Positions 8,373-15,666 of a DNA stretch of 64,000 nt are shown here, in pieces. The notes under the pieces are model-generated. The model was not told where the DNA came from and did no database searches. It saw only the letters and a list, made by a program, of their open reading frames with translations. Location: the NCBI GenBank assembly GCA_016185065.1, contig JACPOL010000008.1, positions 248,001-312,000 of the forward strand, written 5' to 3'. Position 1 is the first letter of the stretch, and each line of letters begins with the position of its first letter. A program made the position numbers and the translations under genes. This DNA comes from Chlamydiales bacterium. GTDB taxonomy: Bacteria; Chlamydiota; Chlamydiia; Chlamydiales; Rhabdochlamydiaceae.

Positions 8373-9503
8373 ATGAGACACAACCCTCTGCTACTGCTAG
8401 GCATACTAGCCGCTTTTTCTGCACCACTTTCTGCCGAAGAGATTGAAAGCTCACCCTTTCAACTTATTTCTATCACAAAAGAAGATCCGATGATCATCGA
8501 TCAAGAGCTCCCTGAGATCGGCGAACTTCTCACCTTCGATCAGAGCTTCCCAGATACAAGCGACGCGGATATGCTCCAAACTGAGCAGGCAGCTGCCCAC
8601 AAGTTTGAGGTCTCTCAATCGATAGAAAATACAGAAAACACTGGAGCTCTCTCCACCTCCCTCGAAGAGGAGGACTCCTTTGAGATCTCCGATTTAGAGC
8701 GTTCAGAGGTCTTCAGCAAGCCTGTTATTTCACAGATCGACAAGCAGGAGCTCTTTGAAGTTAAACCTACATTTACACAAAAAGAGAAGGCGCAAAAAGC
8801 GCTTACTGCAGCGGTCACTCCACCAGCCAAAACAGTGGCTCAGATTCCAGTTAGCATGCCAGTGCACACAGGCCCTATGCTTAAAATCAATCTTGCGCAA
8901 GTGTTTGCCGGCTCCCCTATTATCTACTCCCTCTTGGCGAGCTTATCAGTATTTGCGCTCTTTATCTGTCTCTACAACGTCCTCAGCTTACGCGCCACCT
9001 CTGATAGTTTTGTGCGCAAAGTTAGACAGAAGCTCTTAAGCAACCAGTATGAAGAGGCTCTTAATCTCTGCCTAAAAAATGACCAGCTCTTTGGAAGAGT
9101 TCTCTCTTCTGCAATTGCAGCTAGAAAGCTCGGTTTTGCTCATATGGTTGAGACGATGAAAGCAGAAGGCAAACGCGCAACTGTTGGTTTCTGGCAGCGC
9201 ATTAGTCTCCTCAACGATATCGCAGTTGTGGCTCCAATGCTTGGTCTGCTCGGCACAGTACTCGGCATGTTCTACGCCTTCTATGATCTCAATAGATCGC
9301 AAGAGAGCGTAAACACCCTATTCGACGGCCTAGGCATCTCTGTGGGCACCACAGTTGCAGGCCTTATCGTTGCCATCATGGCGATGATGCTTCACTCGTT
9401 TGCGAAGTTCCGCGTTGTACGCGTATTAACTCACATTGAAGATGAGGCGCAGTCTATGGCAGCACTCATGGATCCTAGAACTACCTCATCATCAGAAAAA
9501 TAG
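8373..9503 (+). CDS. exbB: ExbB/TolQ/MotA-family proton channel subunit
   Basis: The 376-residue protein begins with a signal peptide (LLLLGILAAFSAPLSAEE). A 130-residue acidic, Ser/Glu-rich region follows. The MotA/TolQ/ExbB channel domain then has membrane spans near residues 184-205, 285-310 and 320-345, including APMLGLLGTVLGMFYAF and the GISVGTTVAGLIVAIMAMM helix. With ExbD it would couple the proton gradient to envelope work (Tol-Pal or TonB type). The long extra-cytoplasmic extension is unusual compared with E. coli ExbB. exbD follows after seven bases. Confidence 0.9.
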   Translation: MRHNPLLLLGILAAFSAPLSAEEIESSPFQLISITKEDPMIIDQELPEIGELLTFDQSFPDTSDADMLQTEQAAAHKFEVSQSIENTENTGALSTSLEEEDSFEISDLERSEVFSKPVISQIDKQELFEVKPTFTQKEKAQKALTAAVTPPAKTVAQIPVSMPVHTGPMLKINLAQVFAGSPIIYSLLASLSVFALFICLYNVLSLRATSDSFVRKVRQKLLSNQYEEALNLCLKNDQLFGRVLSSAIAARKLGFAHMVETMKAEGKRATVGFWQRISLLNDIAVVAPMLGLLGTVLGMFYAFYDLNRSQESVNTLFDGLGISVGTTVAGLIVAIMAMMLHSFAKFRVVRVLTHIEDEAQSMAALMDPRTTSSSEK

Positions 9504-9510
9504 GTCAACA

Positions 9511-9987
9511 ATGAGCATGATTCCTGAGGAAGAGCTACGCAAAAACAACGGAATGAATCTGGCCCCGATGGTGGATTTTCTCTTCCTTGTGATCGCCATC
9601 TTTGCAGCGCTGGCAGTTACACGCGCTGCTCTCTTTGATAGCGAAGTTGCTCTAGTTCAGGTGCGTGCTCAAGATAAGAGCTCCCCGCTACGTGGGCAGA
9701 ATGAGTTCTACACCGTTAATCTCTCCGTAACTGGCGATGGAAACTATAAGTGGCTTACTGAAGAGAGCGAATTCCTCATGGAGAACATCGCAGCAATTCA
9801 GCACGAGCTCATCCGTCAACAAGATCTAGGCCTCCTTCCCAAAGAAAAAGAGAAGACTAAGGTTCTCCTCCACATCGATAGACACGCGGAGTGGGCGCCG
9901 ATCTCAGAGGTCATCTTCGCCGTCCGCGATGCGGGCTTCATCATCCATCCCGTCTACGAACCCAGCGAAAAAAGCTCCTCCTTCTAG
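9511..9987 (+). CDS. exbD: ExbD/TolR-family protein
   Basis: The start at 9511 gives 158 residues: a short cytoplasmic segment, one membrane helix (VDFLFLVIAIFAALAVT) with the conserved Asp at its beginning (MVDFLFL), and a periplasmic ExbD domain with the VLLHIDRHAEWAPISEVIFAVRDAGF segment. It forms the ion-conducting complex with ExbB upstream. In Chlamydia, tolA/tolB/pal-type genes follow this pair. Here a repeat and an unrelated gene follow. Confidence 0.92.
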   Translation: MSMIPEEELRKNNGMNLAPMVDFLFLVIAIFAALAVTRAALFDSEVALVQVRAQDKSSPLRGQNEFYTVNLSVTGDGNYKWLTEESEFLMENIAAIQHELIRQQDLGLLPKEKEKTKVLLHIDRHAEWAPISEVIFAVRDAGFIIHPVYEPSEKSSSF

Positions 9988-9990
9988 CTC

Positions 9991-10092
9991 TCTTTTTTGG
10001 AGTGCGGCGACTCGGCGCCGCTTTTCTCGAGATCGACCTGGCGATCTCCTCTGATTTTAAGCAGGCGCCGAGTCGCCGCACTCCAAAAAAGA
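9991..10092. repeat. Palindromic element copy 1 (inverted, truncated form)
   Basis: Bases 9991-10019 and 10064-10092 are perfect 29-bp inverted arms with outer edge TTTTTTGGAGTGCGG. The interior keeps only one of the two hairpins found in the other copies (GAGATCGACCTGGCGATCTC). That hairpin is the reverse complement of the second hairpin in the 20807 copy, so this copy lies in the opposite orientation. It begins four bases after the exbD stop, and its T/A borders make a terminator role plausible. Confidence 0.88.
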
Positions 10093-10186
10093 TAAATTAA
10101 ATACTCTATTGCAGAAGATTTTTTAGTTCTATTTTAATGCTTCGATAATTATATTATTCAGAATATTTATTATGGAGAATTAATTT

Positions 10187-11620
10187 ATGTCAGTTCGACC
10201 AGCAGACGCCACAGCAGCCACTTTTCCCTCTCTACACACAATGCGCGACTCCTCCGATTCATCAGCAGAAGAGAGCGATCTACAACTCCTATTTCCCAAA
10301 GAAGCAAGCCCCCAAGCAAGAGCGCTTGTGCGCGATGAGTCATTCTTAAAAAAGACGTACTCTAAAGAGCACATGAAGATGTTGCGCTTTCAGCTCGACA
10401 GCTCTTTTTTTGCTGGTGAGGTTAGCCAGCAGCTTCTCGAGGATAGAACTAAGGTAGATGAGTGCGTCAGAAAGATAGAACACCCCAACTGCCTTCAAGC
10501 CCTTCTTCAACACCCAGCGCTGTTAAATAGAAAAGTAATTGTGCTAGCAGTGGTCTTTGGCGTTCTGTATATTATCGGCAATTCGATTCCTTCAGATGTC
10601 GTGACCTTCGAAGGCTCTCCAGGATGGGCATCAGCTCTAGTGATAACCAAAGTCTTCTCATCAACCTGGGCCGTTTTTAGCGCACTCTCTATCCTATTCA
10701 AGAACTACACAACAACGACATACAGCGAACCAATGGCGCTCTCACGAAGCAGAATCGCTGCAACTTTAGAAAGTGAAAGAACGCGCATTGGAATTGTTGC
10801 CGTTAGCTTGACAAGGGATTGGATCAACTCTTCTCCTTGCCACGAGAGGCCAACACAACTAACAAAAATGGAAAAACTCGGCTTGTTAAGTGATCAAGCT
10901 AATAAGCAGGCGCTAAGAGTTCTGATTTTAAAAAATGTAGACACATTTGAAAAAGCTGGAAAACGTCATTTAAAAGAGTCGCTCGCAAGGTTTCTCTCTT
11001 CGGAGAAGGAAGTTATTTCTGTTATCGGACCATTTCTTGACGCAGTTAATTCCATTAGATTAGATACCACAGCAAGTTTTCCTACCGAGGCGGAAGAGAT
11101 TGCACTCCTAGATGAAAATTCAATGCTTCCTGTTCTTCATTTTTTACGTAGTCGTCAAGAGAGACGCTTCCGAGAGAGATTAGATAATCCCGCCTCAATA
11201 GCCACGAGCCCCACTCGTAGAAACTCTGGAGCCGGAGCTGCTGGACTTGGACTCGAATTTAAGGGGGATGGTAAACAGGCGGCACCGGCAGCAGCGCCTA
11301 CTTTTGGTAGACAGCAGTCCCCTCCTGTCCTTCCACGGCGCAGCCCAGCAAGCGGACCCGTGCCCGCCTTTGCTCCTGTTAAAGCTTTTGCTCTTCAGCC
11401 ACCGCAAGGAGCCGCAGAACTTAGCGAGATCTCTGTTTCAGTTGGATCATCGGGAGGTTCTCCCAAGAAAGAGTCAACATTGAGACGCCCCTCGTCTCAA
11501 TCCCCTGCAAAAACAGCACTATCTACTGGAGCCGGGGCAGGAGCCGCCGGCACTGCATCCCAGCGAGGAAGGTCGCCTGTTAGGCGCCCTACCACCCCTA
11601 CAAAAAACGGAAGGCAATAA
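10187..11620 (+). CDS. Inc-like membrane protein with Pro/Ala/Ser-rich tail, candidate effector
   Basis: No known family was recognised in this 477-residue protein. Two close hydrophobic segments (about residues 116-134 and 147-171) form the bilobed pattern typical of chlamydial inclusion membrane proteins, without a classical signal peptide. Residues 340-477 are low-complexity and rich in Pro, Ala, Ser and Arg. They include PPVLPRR (379-385), which fits the PxxPx[KR] class II SH3-ligand pattern. A GGAG ribosome site lies ten bases before the ATG. The gene stands alone between a repeat and a convergent pair. Secretion and inclusion localisation are inferences. Confidence 0.7.
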   Translation: MSVRPADATAATFPSLHTMRDSSDSSAEESDLQLLFPKEASPQARALVRDESFLKKTYSKEHMKMLRFQLDSSFFAGEVSQQLLEDRTKVDECVRKIEHPNCLQALLQHPALLNRKVIVLAVVFGVLYIIGNSIPSDVVTFEGSPGWASALVITKVFSSTWAVFSALSILFKNYTTTTYSEPMALSRSRIAATLESERTRIGIVAVSLTRDWINSSPCHERPTQLTKMEKLGLLSDQANKQALRVLILKNVDTFEKAGKRHLKESLARFLSSEKEVISVIGPFLDAVNSIRLDTTASFPTEAEEIALLDENSMLPVLHFLRSRQERRFRERLDNPASIATSPTRRNSGAGAAGLGLEFKGDGKQAAPAAAPTFGRQQSPPVLPRRSPASGPVPAFAPVKAFALQPPQGAAELSEISVSVGSSGGSPKKESTLRRPSSQSPAKTALSTGAGAGAAGTASQRGRSPVRRPTTPTKNGRQ

Positions 11621-11630
11621 ACAACGAATT

Positions 11631-12311
11631 TTAGAACTGGGAAACAGCAAATTTGAAGGAGAGCCGGTTTTTAAAGATATTCACAATATCTTCTGGCTCT
11701 CCGGATTTTATAAAATCAGCAAAACGAGCATTAAGATGCTTTCCTTCTGTTCGAAGCCTGCTTACTTCTCCTGAAACATCGGACACATCTCTGTTTTGCA
11801 TATACTCCGTTATATATCCTCCAAAGGTCGCTTCTGTGCGCTTCTCTTCCACAAGTCGCTCCCTCTCATCATAAGCATTGTTAGGAGCGAACTTCGACCC
11901 ATTGTGATTTGCAGATGCAACCGCTCGATTTCCAATATAGAAAATTAAATGAACGATCTTTAAGTCCCCTCCGCCTTCCGGATTTCTATAGGCGAGGTTA
12001 TAGCGAGCAAAAAATGGTGTTTGAGGAGTGCTAACTCGGCTCAGAGGCGCATAATACTCGCCATAGGCGTGATCTGCTTTTTGCAGGAGTCGAAGAAACT
12101 GCTGATCTTCTGCAGCGTCCCCAATGCTTCTACCTTCAAAGGTCCGCATGTAGGCTTCATTTACGACATTCTTTATATGGGTCTCCTCATACCAGCCAAA
12201 TAGTCTGCGGAAGATGCATTGGAGAATATTGAGCTGCATCGTCTGCAGCTGATTTGCATCATTGAAGTAGCTGTAGTCGTACGTGGGAAGAACACAAGAT
12301 AAAAAGGCCAT
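11631..12311 (-). CDS. Hypothetical protein, paralogue of 12346-13206
   Basis: The 226-residue soluble-looking protein has an N-terminus (MAFLSCVLPTY, LQTMQLNILQCIFRR, FGWYEETHIKNVV) aligning closely with the next upstream gene. The middle and C-terminus diverge. No family or motif of known function was recognised. The Shine-Dalgarno (GAGG) and the ATTTTATGGCCTTTTTA around the start are also shared with the paralogue, so the duplication includes the translation start region. It is probably co-transcribed with its paralogue, 34 bases apart. Confidence 0.7.
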   Translation of the reverse strand: MAFLSCVLPTYDYSYFNDANQLQTMQLNILQCIFRRLFGWYEETHIKNVVNEAYMRTFEGRSIGDAAEDQQFLRLLQKADHAYGEYYAPLSRVSTPQTPFFARYNLAYRNPEGGGDLKIVHLIFYIGNRAVASANHNGSKFAPNNAYDERERLVEEKRTEATFGGYITEYMQNRDVSDVSGEVSRLRTEGKHLNARFADFIKSGEPEDIVNIFKNRLSFKFAVSQF

Positions 12312-12345
12312 AAAATCCTCGTTTTATTATGGGAAGCACGCCTAC

Positions 12346-13206
12346 TTACACAAAAATGTTGTAGCCGTTCTCTAATTGTATCATGTTTTGAAATGCAAAC
12401 TGCAGAGAGAGCTGTGGGTAGGGATCGCCGCCTGCAGCTCCAGTAGAATATTGACGGTACTTTGAAACGCCATCTCTTATAGTTCCATAATCAGTTCCAA
12501 AATCATTCGTAGAAGACCAGCCGATTGCACTCATGCCATCTTTTTGAATCTCATCGTTGTATGAATGCTCGTGCCAGACAAGATAGGTATATAACTTGGG
12601 CATCTGGCTGCCAGTTAGAACGCCTCGGAGCACACCATTTATGATTTTAGCAACCGGGCTAGCTAAATCCTCTGCAACAGAATCTATCGACGATGAGAGT
12701 CGGGAACCTTGGAAAGCATTCCAGGGCATCTTGACCACAAGGCGATCTTCTCGATCTTTGACAATTCCAAATCTGCAGTTTGTTTCACGATCCAAGAAGT
12801 CCTTAATCTTCACATCAAACGTAACTGCATAGATCTGCGTAGGAGCAGCTGGGTCTCTCCGAGCCACCATTGAGTATTGAGCTGTAACCTCAGAGGTGTA
12901 GTTATCAGGTTCGTCACTAAAGCTGCCGACGAACGTTTTTATCTCTCCTACTTGCTCTAAAGCATTGGCTTTTTCAATGAGCCTTAGTAACTTTTGCGAA
13001 TTTTCATCCGATATCTTCCAGTCATGATCAAAAGTCAACGGGTATGCCTGCTCAAGAACGGTTTTAAGGTGAGTCTCCTCGTACCAGCCGAATACCTGCC
13101 TGAAAATGTATTCTAAAATATTTAATTGACGAGTCTGTAACTCATTCTGGTCATTAAGGTAGATGTACTCTTTGTAGATGGGAAGGATACCAGTTAAAAA
13201 GGCCAT
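12346..13206 (-). CDS. Hypothetical protein, first gene of a tandem paralogous pair
   Basis: The 286-residue product shares about 75 N-terminal residues with the 11631-12311 product (ILPIYKEY, NDQNELQTRQLNILEYIFRQ, FGWYEETHLKTVL). Its longer C-terminal region contains LVWHEHSYNDEI. There is no signal peptide or membrane helix. The conserved head with variable tail resembles secreted effector families, but nothing in the sequence proves secretion. A strong AGGAG precedes the ATG. Confidence 0.7.
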   Translation of the reverse strand: MAFLTGILPIYKEYIYLNDQNELQTRQLNILEYIFRQVFGWYEETHLKTVLEQAYPLTFDHDWKISDENSQKLLRLIEKANALEQVGEIKTFVGSFSDEPDNYTSEVTAQYSMVARRDPAAPTQIYAVTFDVKIKDFLDRETNCRFGIVKDREDRLVVKMPWNAFQGSRLSSSIDSVAEDLASPVAKIINGVLRGVLTGSQMPKLYTYLVWHEHSYNDEIQKDGMSAIGWSSTNDFGTDYGTIRDGVSKYRQYSTGAAGGDPYPQLSLQFAFQNMIQLENGYNIFV

Positions 13207-13292
13207 AAAATCTCCTGTTTGGAGCAGTTATTTTAACTGAAATTTTGTTTCTTCTCAAGGAAGGCGTAGAATTAAAAATATGAGTTAACAAC

Positions 13293-13322
13293 TTGACGAA
13301 AAGGAGCTGAAAATCATACAGT
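13293..13322 (+). promoter_or_regulatory. Possible promoter of tRNA-Leu
   Basis: TTGACG at 13293-13298 and TACAGT at 13317-13322 are 18 bases apart, ending 13 bases before the tRNA. The -10 match is only 4/6. Confidence 0.3.
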
Positions 13323-13335
13323 TACCAGCCTACCT

Positions 13336-13417
<82 letters not shown>

Positions 13418-13439
13418 TTTCTTGTTAATGGAGCGCGCG

Positions 13440-14630
13440 ATGAGAGATGATCTTTTAAAAAGCTTAAGCTCTCAACTTCAAGAGCTGAAGGGGGCAGGGC
13501 TGTACAAGAGCGAGAGGGTGATCTCCTCCCCTCAACAGGCTGCGATCCACGTAAAAAACGGAACGAGCGATGTTCTCAACTTCTGCGCCAACAACTACCT
13601 TGGCCTCTCAAACCATCCAGCGCTTGTAAAAGCGGCGCAAGAAGCCCTCTCAACCTACGGCTTTGGCCTCTCCTCGGTCCGCTTTATCTGCGGAACACAG
13701 ACGATTCACAAAGAGCTAGAAAAGCGCCTCTCCCACTTTCTAGGAACAGAAGATACCATTCTCTACTCTTCTTGCTTCGATGCCAATGGAGGCCTCTTTG
13801 AAACGCTCCTCTCTGAAGAGGATGCGATCATCAGCGACGAGCTCAACCATGCCAGCATCATCGACGGGATCCGCCTCTGCAAAGCAAAGCGTTTCCGCTA
13901 CCGCAACAATGATATGCAGGATCTCGAGAGCAAACTGCGCGAAGCAAAGGATTGCAGATTTCGCCTGATTGCAACAGATGGCGTCTTCTCGATGGACGGG
14001 ATCATCGCCAACTTGCAAGCGATCTGCGATCTAGCAGATAAGTATGATGCGCTCGTAATGGTGGATGACTCTCACGCTGTGGGTTTTGTGGGTGAAAATG
14101 GACGAGGAACGCACGAGCTCTGCAAGGTGATGGACCGAGTCGACATCATCACCGGGACGCTTGGCAAGGCACTTGGCGGCGCCTCCGGTGGATACACAAG
14201 CGGACGAAAAGAGATCATCGAATGGCTTAGACAGCGTTCGCGCCCCTACCTCTTCTCGAACACACTCGCTCCTGTGATTACAGCCACCTCTTTAGAAGTA
14301 TTAAATCTTCTCGAATCGAGCGGAGAGCTCAGAAAGAGACTTAAAGAAAATACGATCCACTTCCGCACAGGAATGGAGAAGCTAGGATTTAAACTGGTTC
14401 CAGGAAGTCACCCGATTATCCCTGTGATGCTCGGCGATGCAAAGCTTGCAAGTGAACTTGCAAGCGAGCTTCTTCACGAGGGAATCTACGTGATTGCCTT
14501 CTCCTACCCTGTTGTTCCTAAAGATAAGGCGCGCATCCGCGTGCAGATCTCAGCGGGACACGAGAAAAAACACATTGAACACGCGCTCGCCGCTTTCGCA
14601 AAAGTAGGCCGCAAACTCGGAGTCATTTAA
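13440..14630 (+). CDS. kbl: 2-amino-3-ketobutyrate CoA ligase (glycine C-acetyltransferase)
   Basis: This PLP enzyme of the alpha-oxoamine synthase family cleaves 2-amino-3-ketobutyrate with CoA into glycine and acetyl-CoA. The PLP lysine lies in [14 protein letters not shown], and other family motifs are [14 protein letters not shown] and [19 protein letters not shown]. The start at 13440 gives 396 residues and [17 protein letters not shown], which lines up with the E. coli Kbl start (398 residues). Upstream TTG/ATG codons at 13422 and 13428 are less likely. tdh follows after four bases, so both steps of threonine breakdown form one operon. Confidence 0.96.
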   Translation: MRDDLLKSLSSQLQELKGAGLYKSERVISSPQQAAIHVKNGTSDVLNFCANNYLGLSNHPALVKAAQEALSTYGFGLSSVRFICGTQTIHKELEKRLSHFLGTEDTILYSSCFDANGGLFETLLSEEDAIISDELNHASIIDGIRLCKAKRFRYRNNDMQDLESKLREAKDCRFRLIATDGVFSMDGIIANLQAICDLADKYDALVMVDDSHAVGFVGENGRGTHELCKVMDRVDIITGTLGKALGGASGGYTSGRKEIIEWLRQRSRPYLFSNTLAPVITATSLEVLNLLESSGELRKRLKENTIHFRTGMEKLGFKLVPGSHPIIPVMLGDAKLASELASELLHEGIYVIAFSYPVVPKDKARIRVQISAGHEKKHIEHALAAFAKVGRKLGVI

Positions 14631-14634
14631 TCAT

Positions 14635-15660
14635 ATGAAAGCGCTTGGAAAACTGAAGAGAGAGACGGGTCTCTGGATGTATGACGCTCCGATGCCAGAG
14701 GTTGGACCCAACGACCTGCTCATCAAGATAAAAAAGACCGCAATCTGCGGAACCGATCTTCACATCTACCAGTGGGACAAGTGGGCTCAAGATACTATTC
14801 CTGTTCCAATGACTGTGGGACACGAGTTTGTGGGCACTGTTGAGAAGGTTGGAAGCGCCGTCTCTGGCTTCAATCGCGGAGATCGCGTCTCTGGAGAAGG
14901 CCACCTGATCTGCGGCCAGTGCAGAAACTGTAGAGCCGGCAAGTTCCACCTTTGCAGAAACACGCTGGGAGTGGGAGTAAATCGTACGGGCTGTTTTGCT
15001 GAGTATATCGCCATCCCTGCGTCTAACGCTTTCCCCGTTCCAGAAGATATCAGCGATGAGATCGCCTCCTTCTTCGATCCCCTTGGAAATGCAGTTCACA
15101 CGGCCCTCTCTTTCGATCTTGTCGGTGAAGACGTACTGATCACTGGCGCCGGCCCAATTGGAATCATGGCTGCGGCAATTGCTCGTCATGTAGGCGCTCG
15201 CCACGTTGTAATTACCGACATCAACGAGTATCGCCTCAACCTCGCTAAGAAGATGGGCGTTACACGCGCCGTTAACGTTAAAGAGACAAACCTCACCGAG
15301 GTGATGAAAGAGCTCGGGATGAAAGAGGGCTTCGATGTGGGTCTTGAGATGTCTGGCAGCCCATCTGCCTTTCAGAACATGATCGACGCAATGAATCACG
15401 GGGGCAAGATCGCCCTCTTGGGAATTCTTCCTGATGGAGCCTCGATCGCTTGGACAAGAGTGATCTTTAAGAGTCTCTTCATTAAAGGTATTTATGGACG
15501 CGAAATGTTTGAGACCTGGTATAAGATGGCTAGCATGCTGCAAAGCGGGCTGGACGTCAAACCTGTGGTCACACACACATTCGCGGCAGACGACTTCCAG
15601 AAAGCTTTCGATGTCATGCTCGCAGGGCAGTCAGGGAAAGTTATTCTGAATTGGTCGTAA
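14635..15660 (+). CDS. tdh: L-threonine 3-dehydrogenase
   Basis: The 341-residue zinc-dependent medium-chain dehydrogenase has exactly the E. coli length. The catalytic zinc site is visible in [10 protein letters not shown] and GHEFVG, and the structural zinc site in [15 protein letters not shown]. The Rossmann motif [10 protein letters not shown] binds NAD. It oxidises threonine to 2-amino-3-ketobutyrate, the substrate of the adjacent kbl product. Together they turn imported threonine into glycine and acetyl-CoA. ppsA starts six bases downstream. Confidence 0.97.
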   Translation: MKALGKLKRETGLWMYDAPMPEVGPNDLLIKIKKTAICGTDLHIYQWDKWAQDTIPVPMTVGHEFVGTVEKVGSAVSGFNRGDRVSGEGHLICGQCRNCRAGKFHLCRNTLGVGVNRTGCFAEYIAIPASNAFPVPEDISDEIASFFDPLGNAVHTALSFDLVGEDVLITGAGPIGIMAAAIARHVGARHVVITDINEYRLNLAKKMGVTRAVNVKETNLTEVMKELGMKEGFDVGLEMSGSPSAFQNMIDAMNHGGKIALLGILPDGASIAWTRVIFKSLFIKGIYGREMFETWYKMASMLQSGLDVKPVVTHTFAADDFQKAFDVMLAGQSGKVILNWS

Positions 15661-15666
15661 ATATAG

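Noticed and set aside
14623..15576. A 317-codon open frame on the minus strand opposite tdh
   Set aside because: It is fully antisense to a highly conserved dehydrogenase. Its composition (many His, Cys and Asn) and lack of motifs show that it is a shadow of the tdh codon usage.
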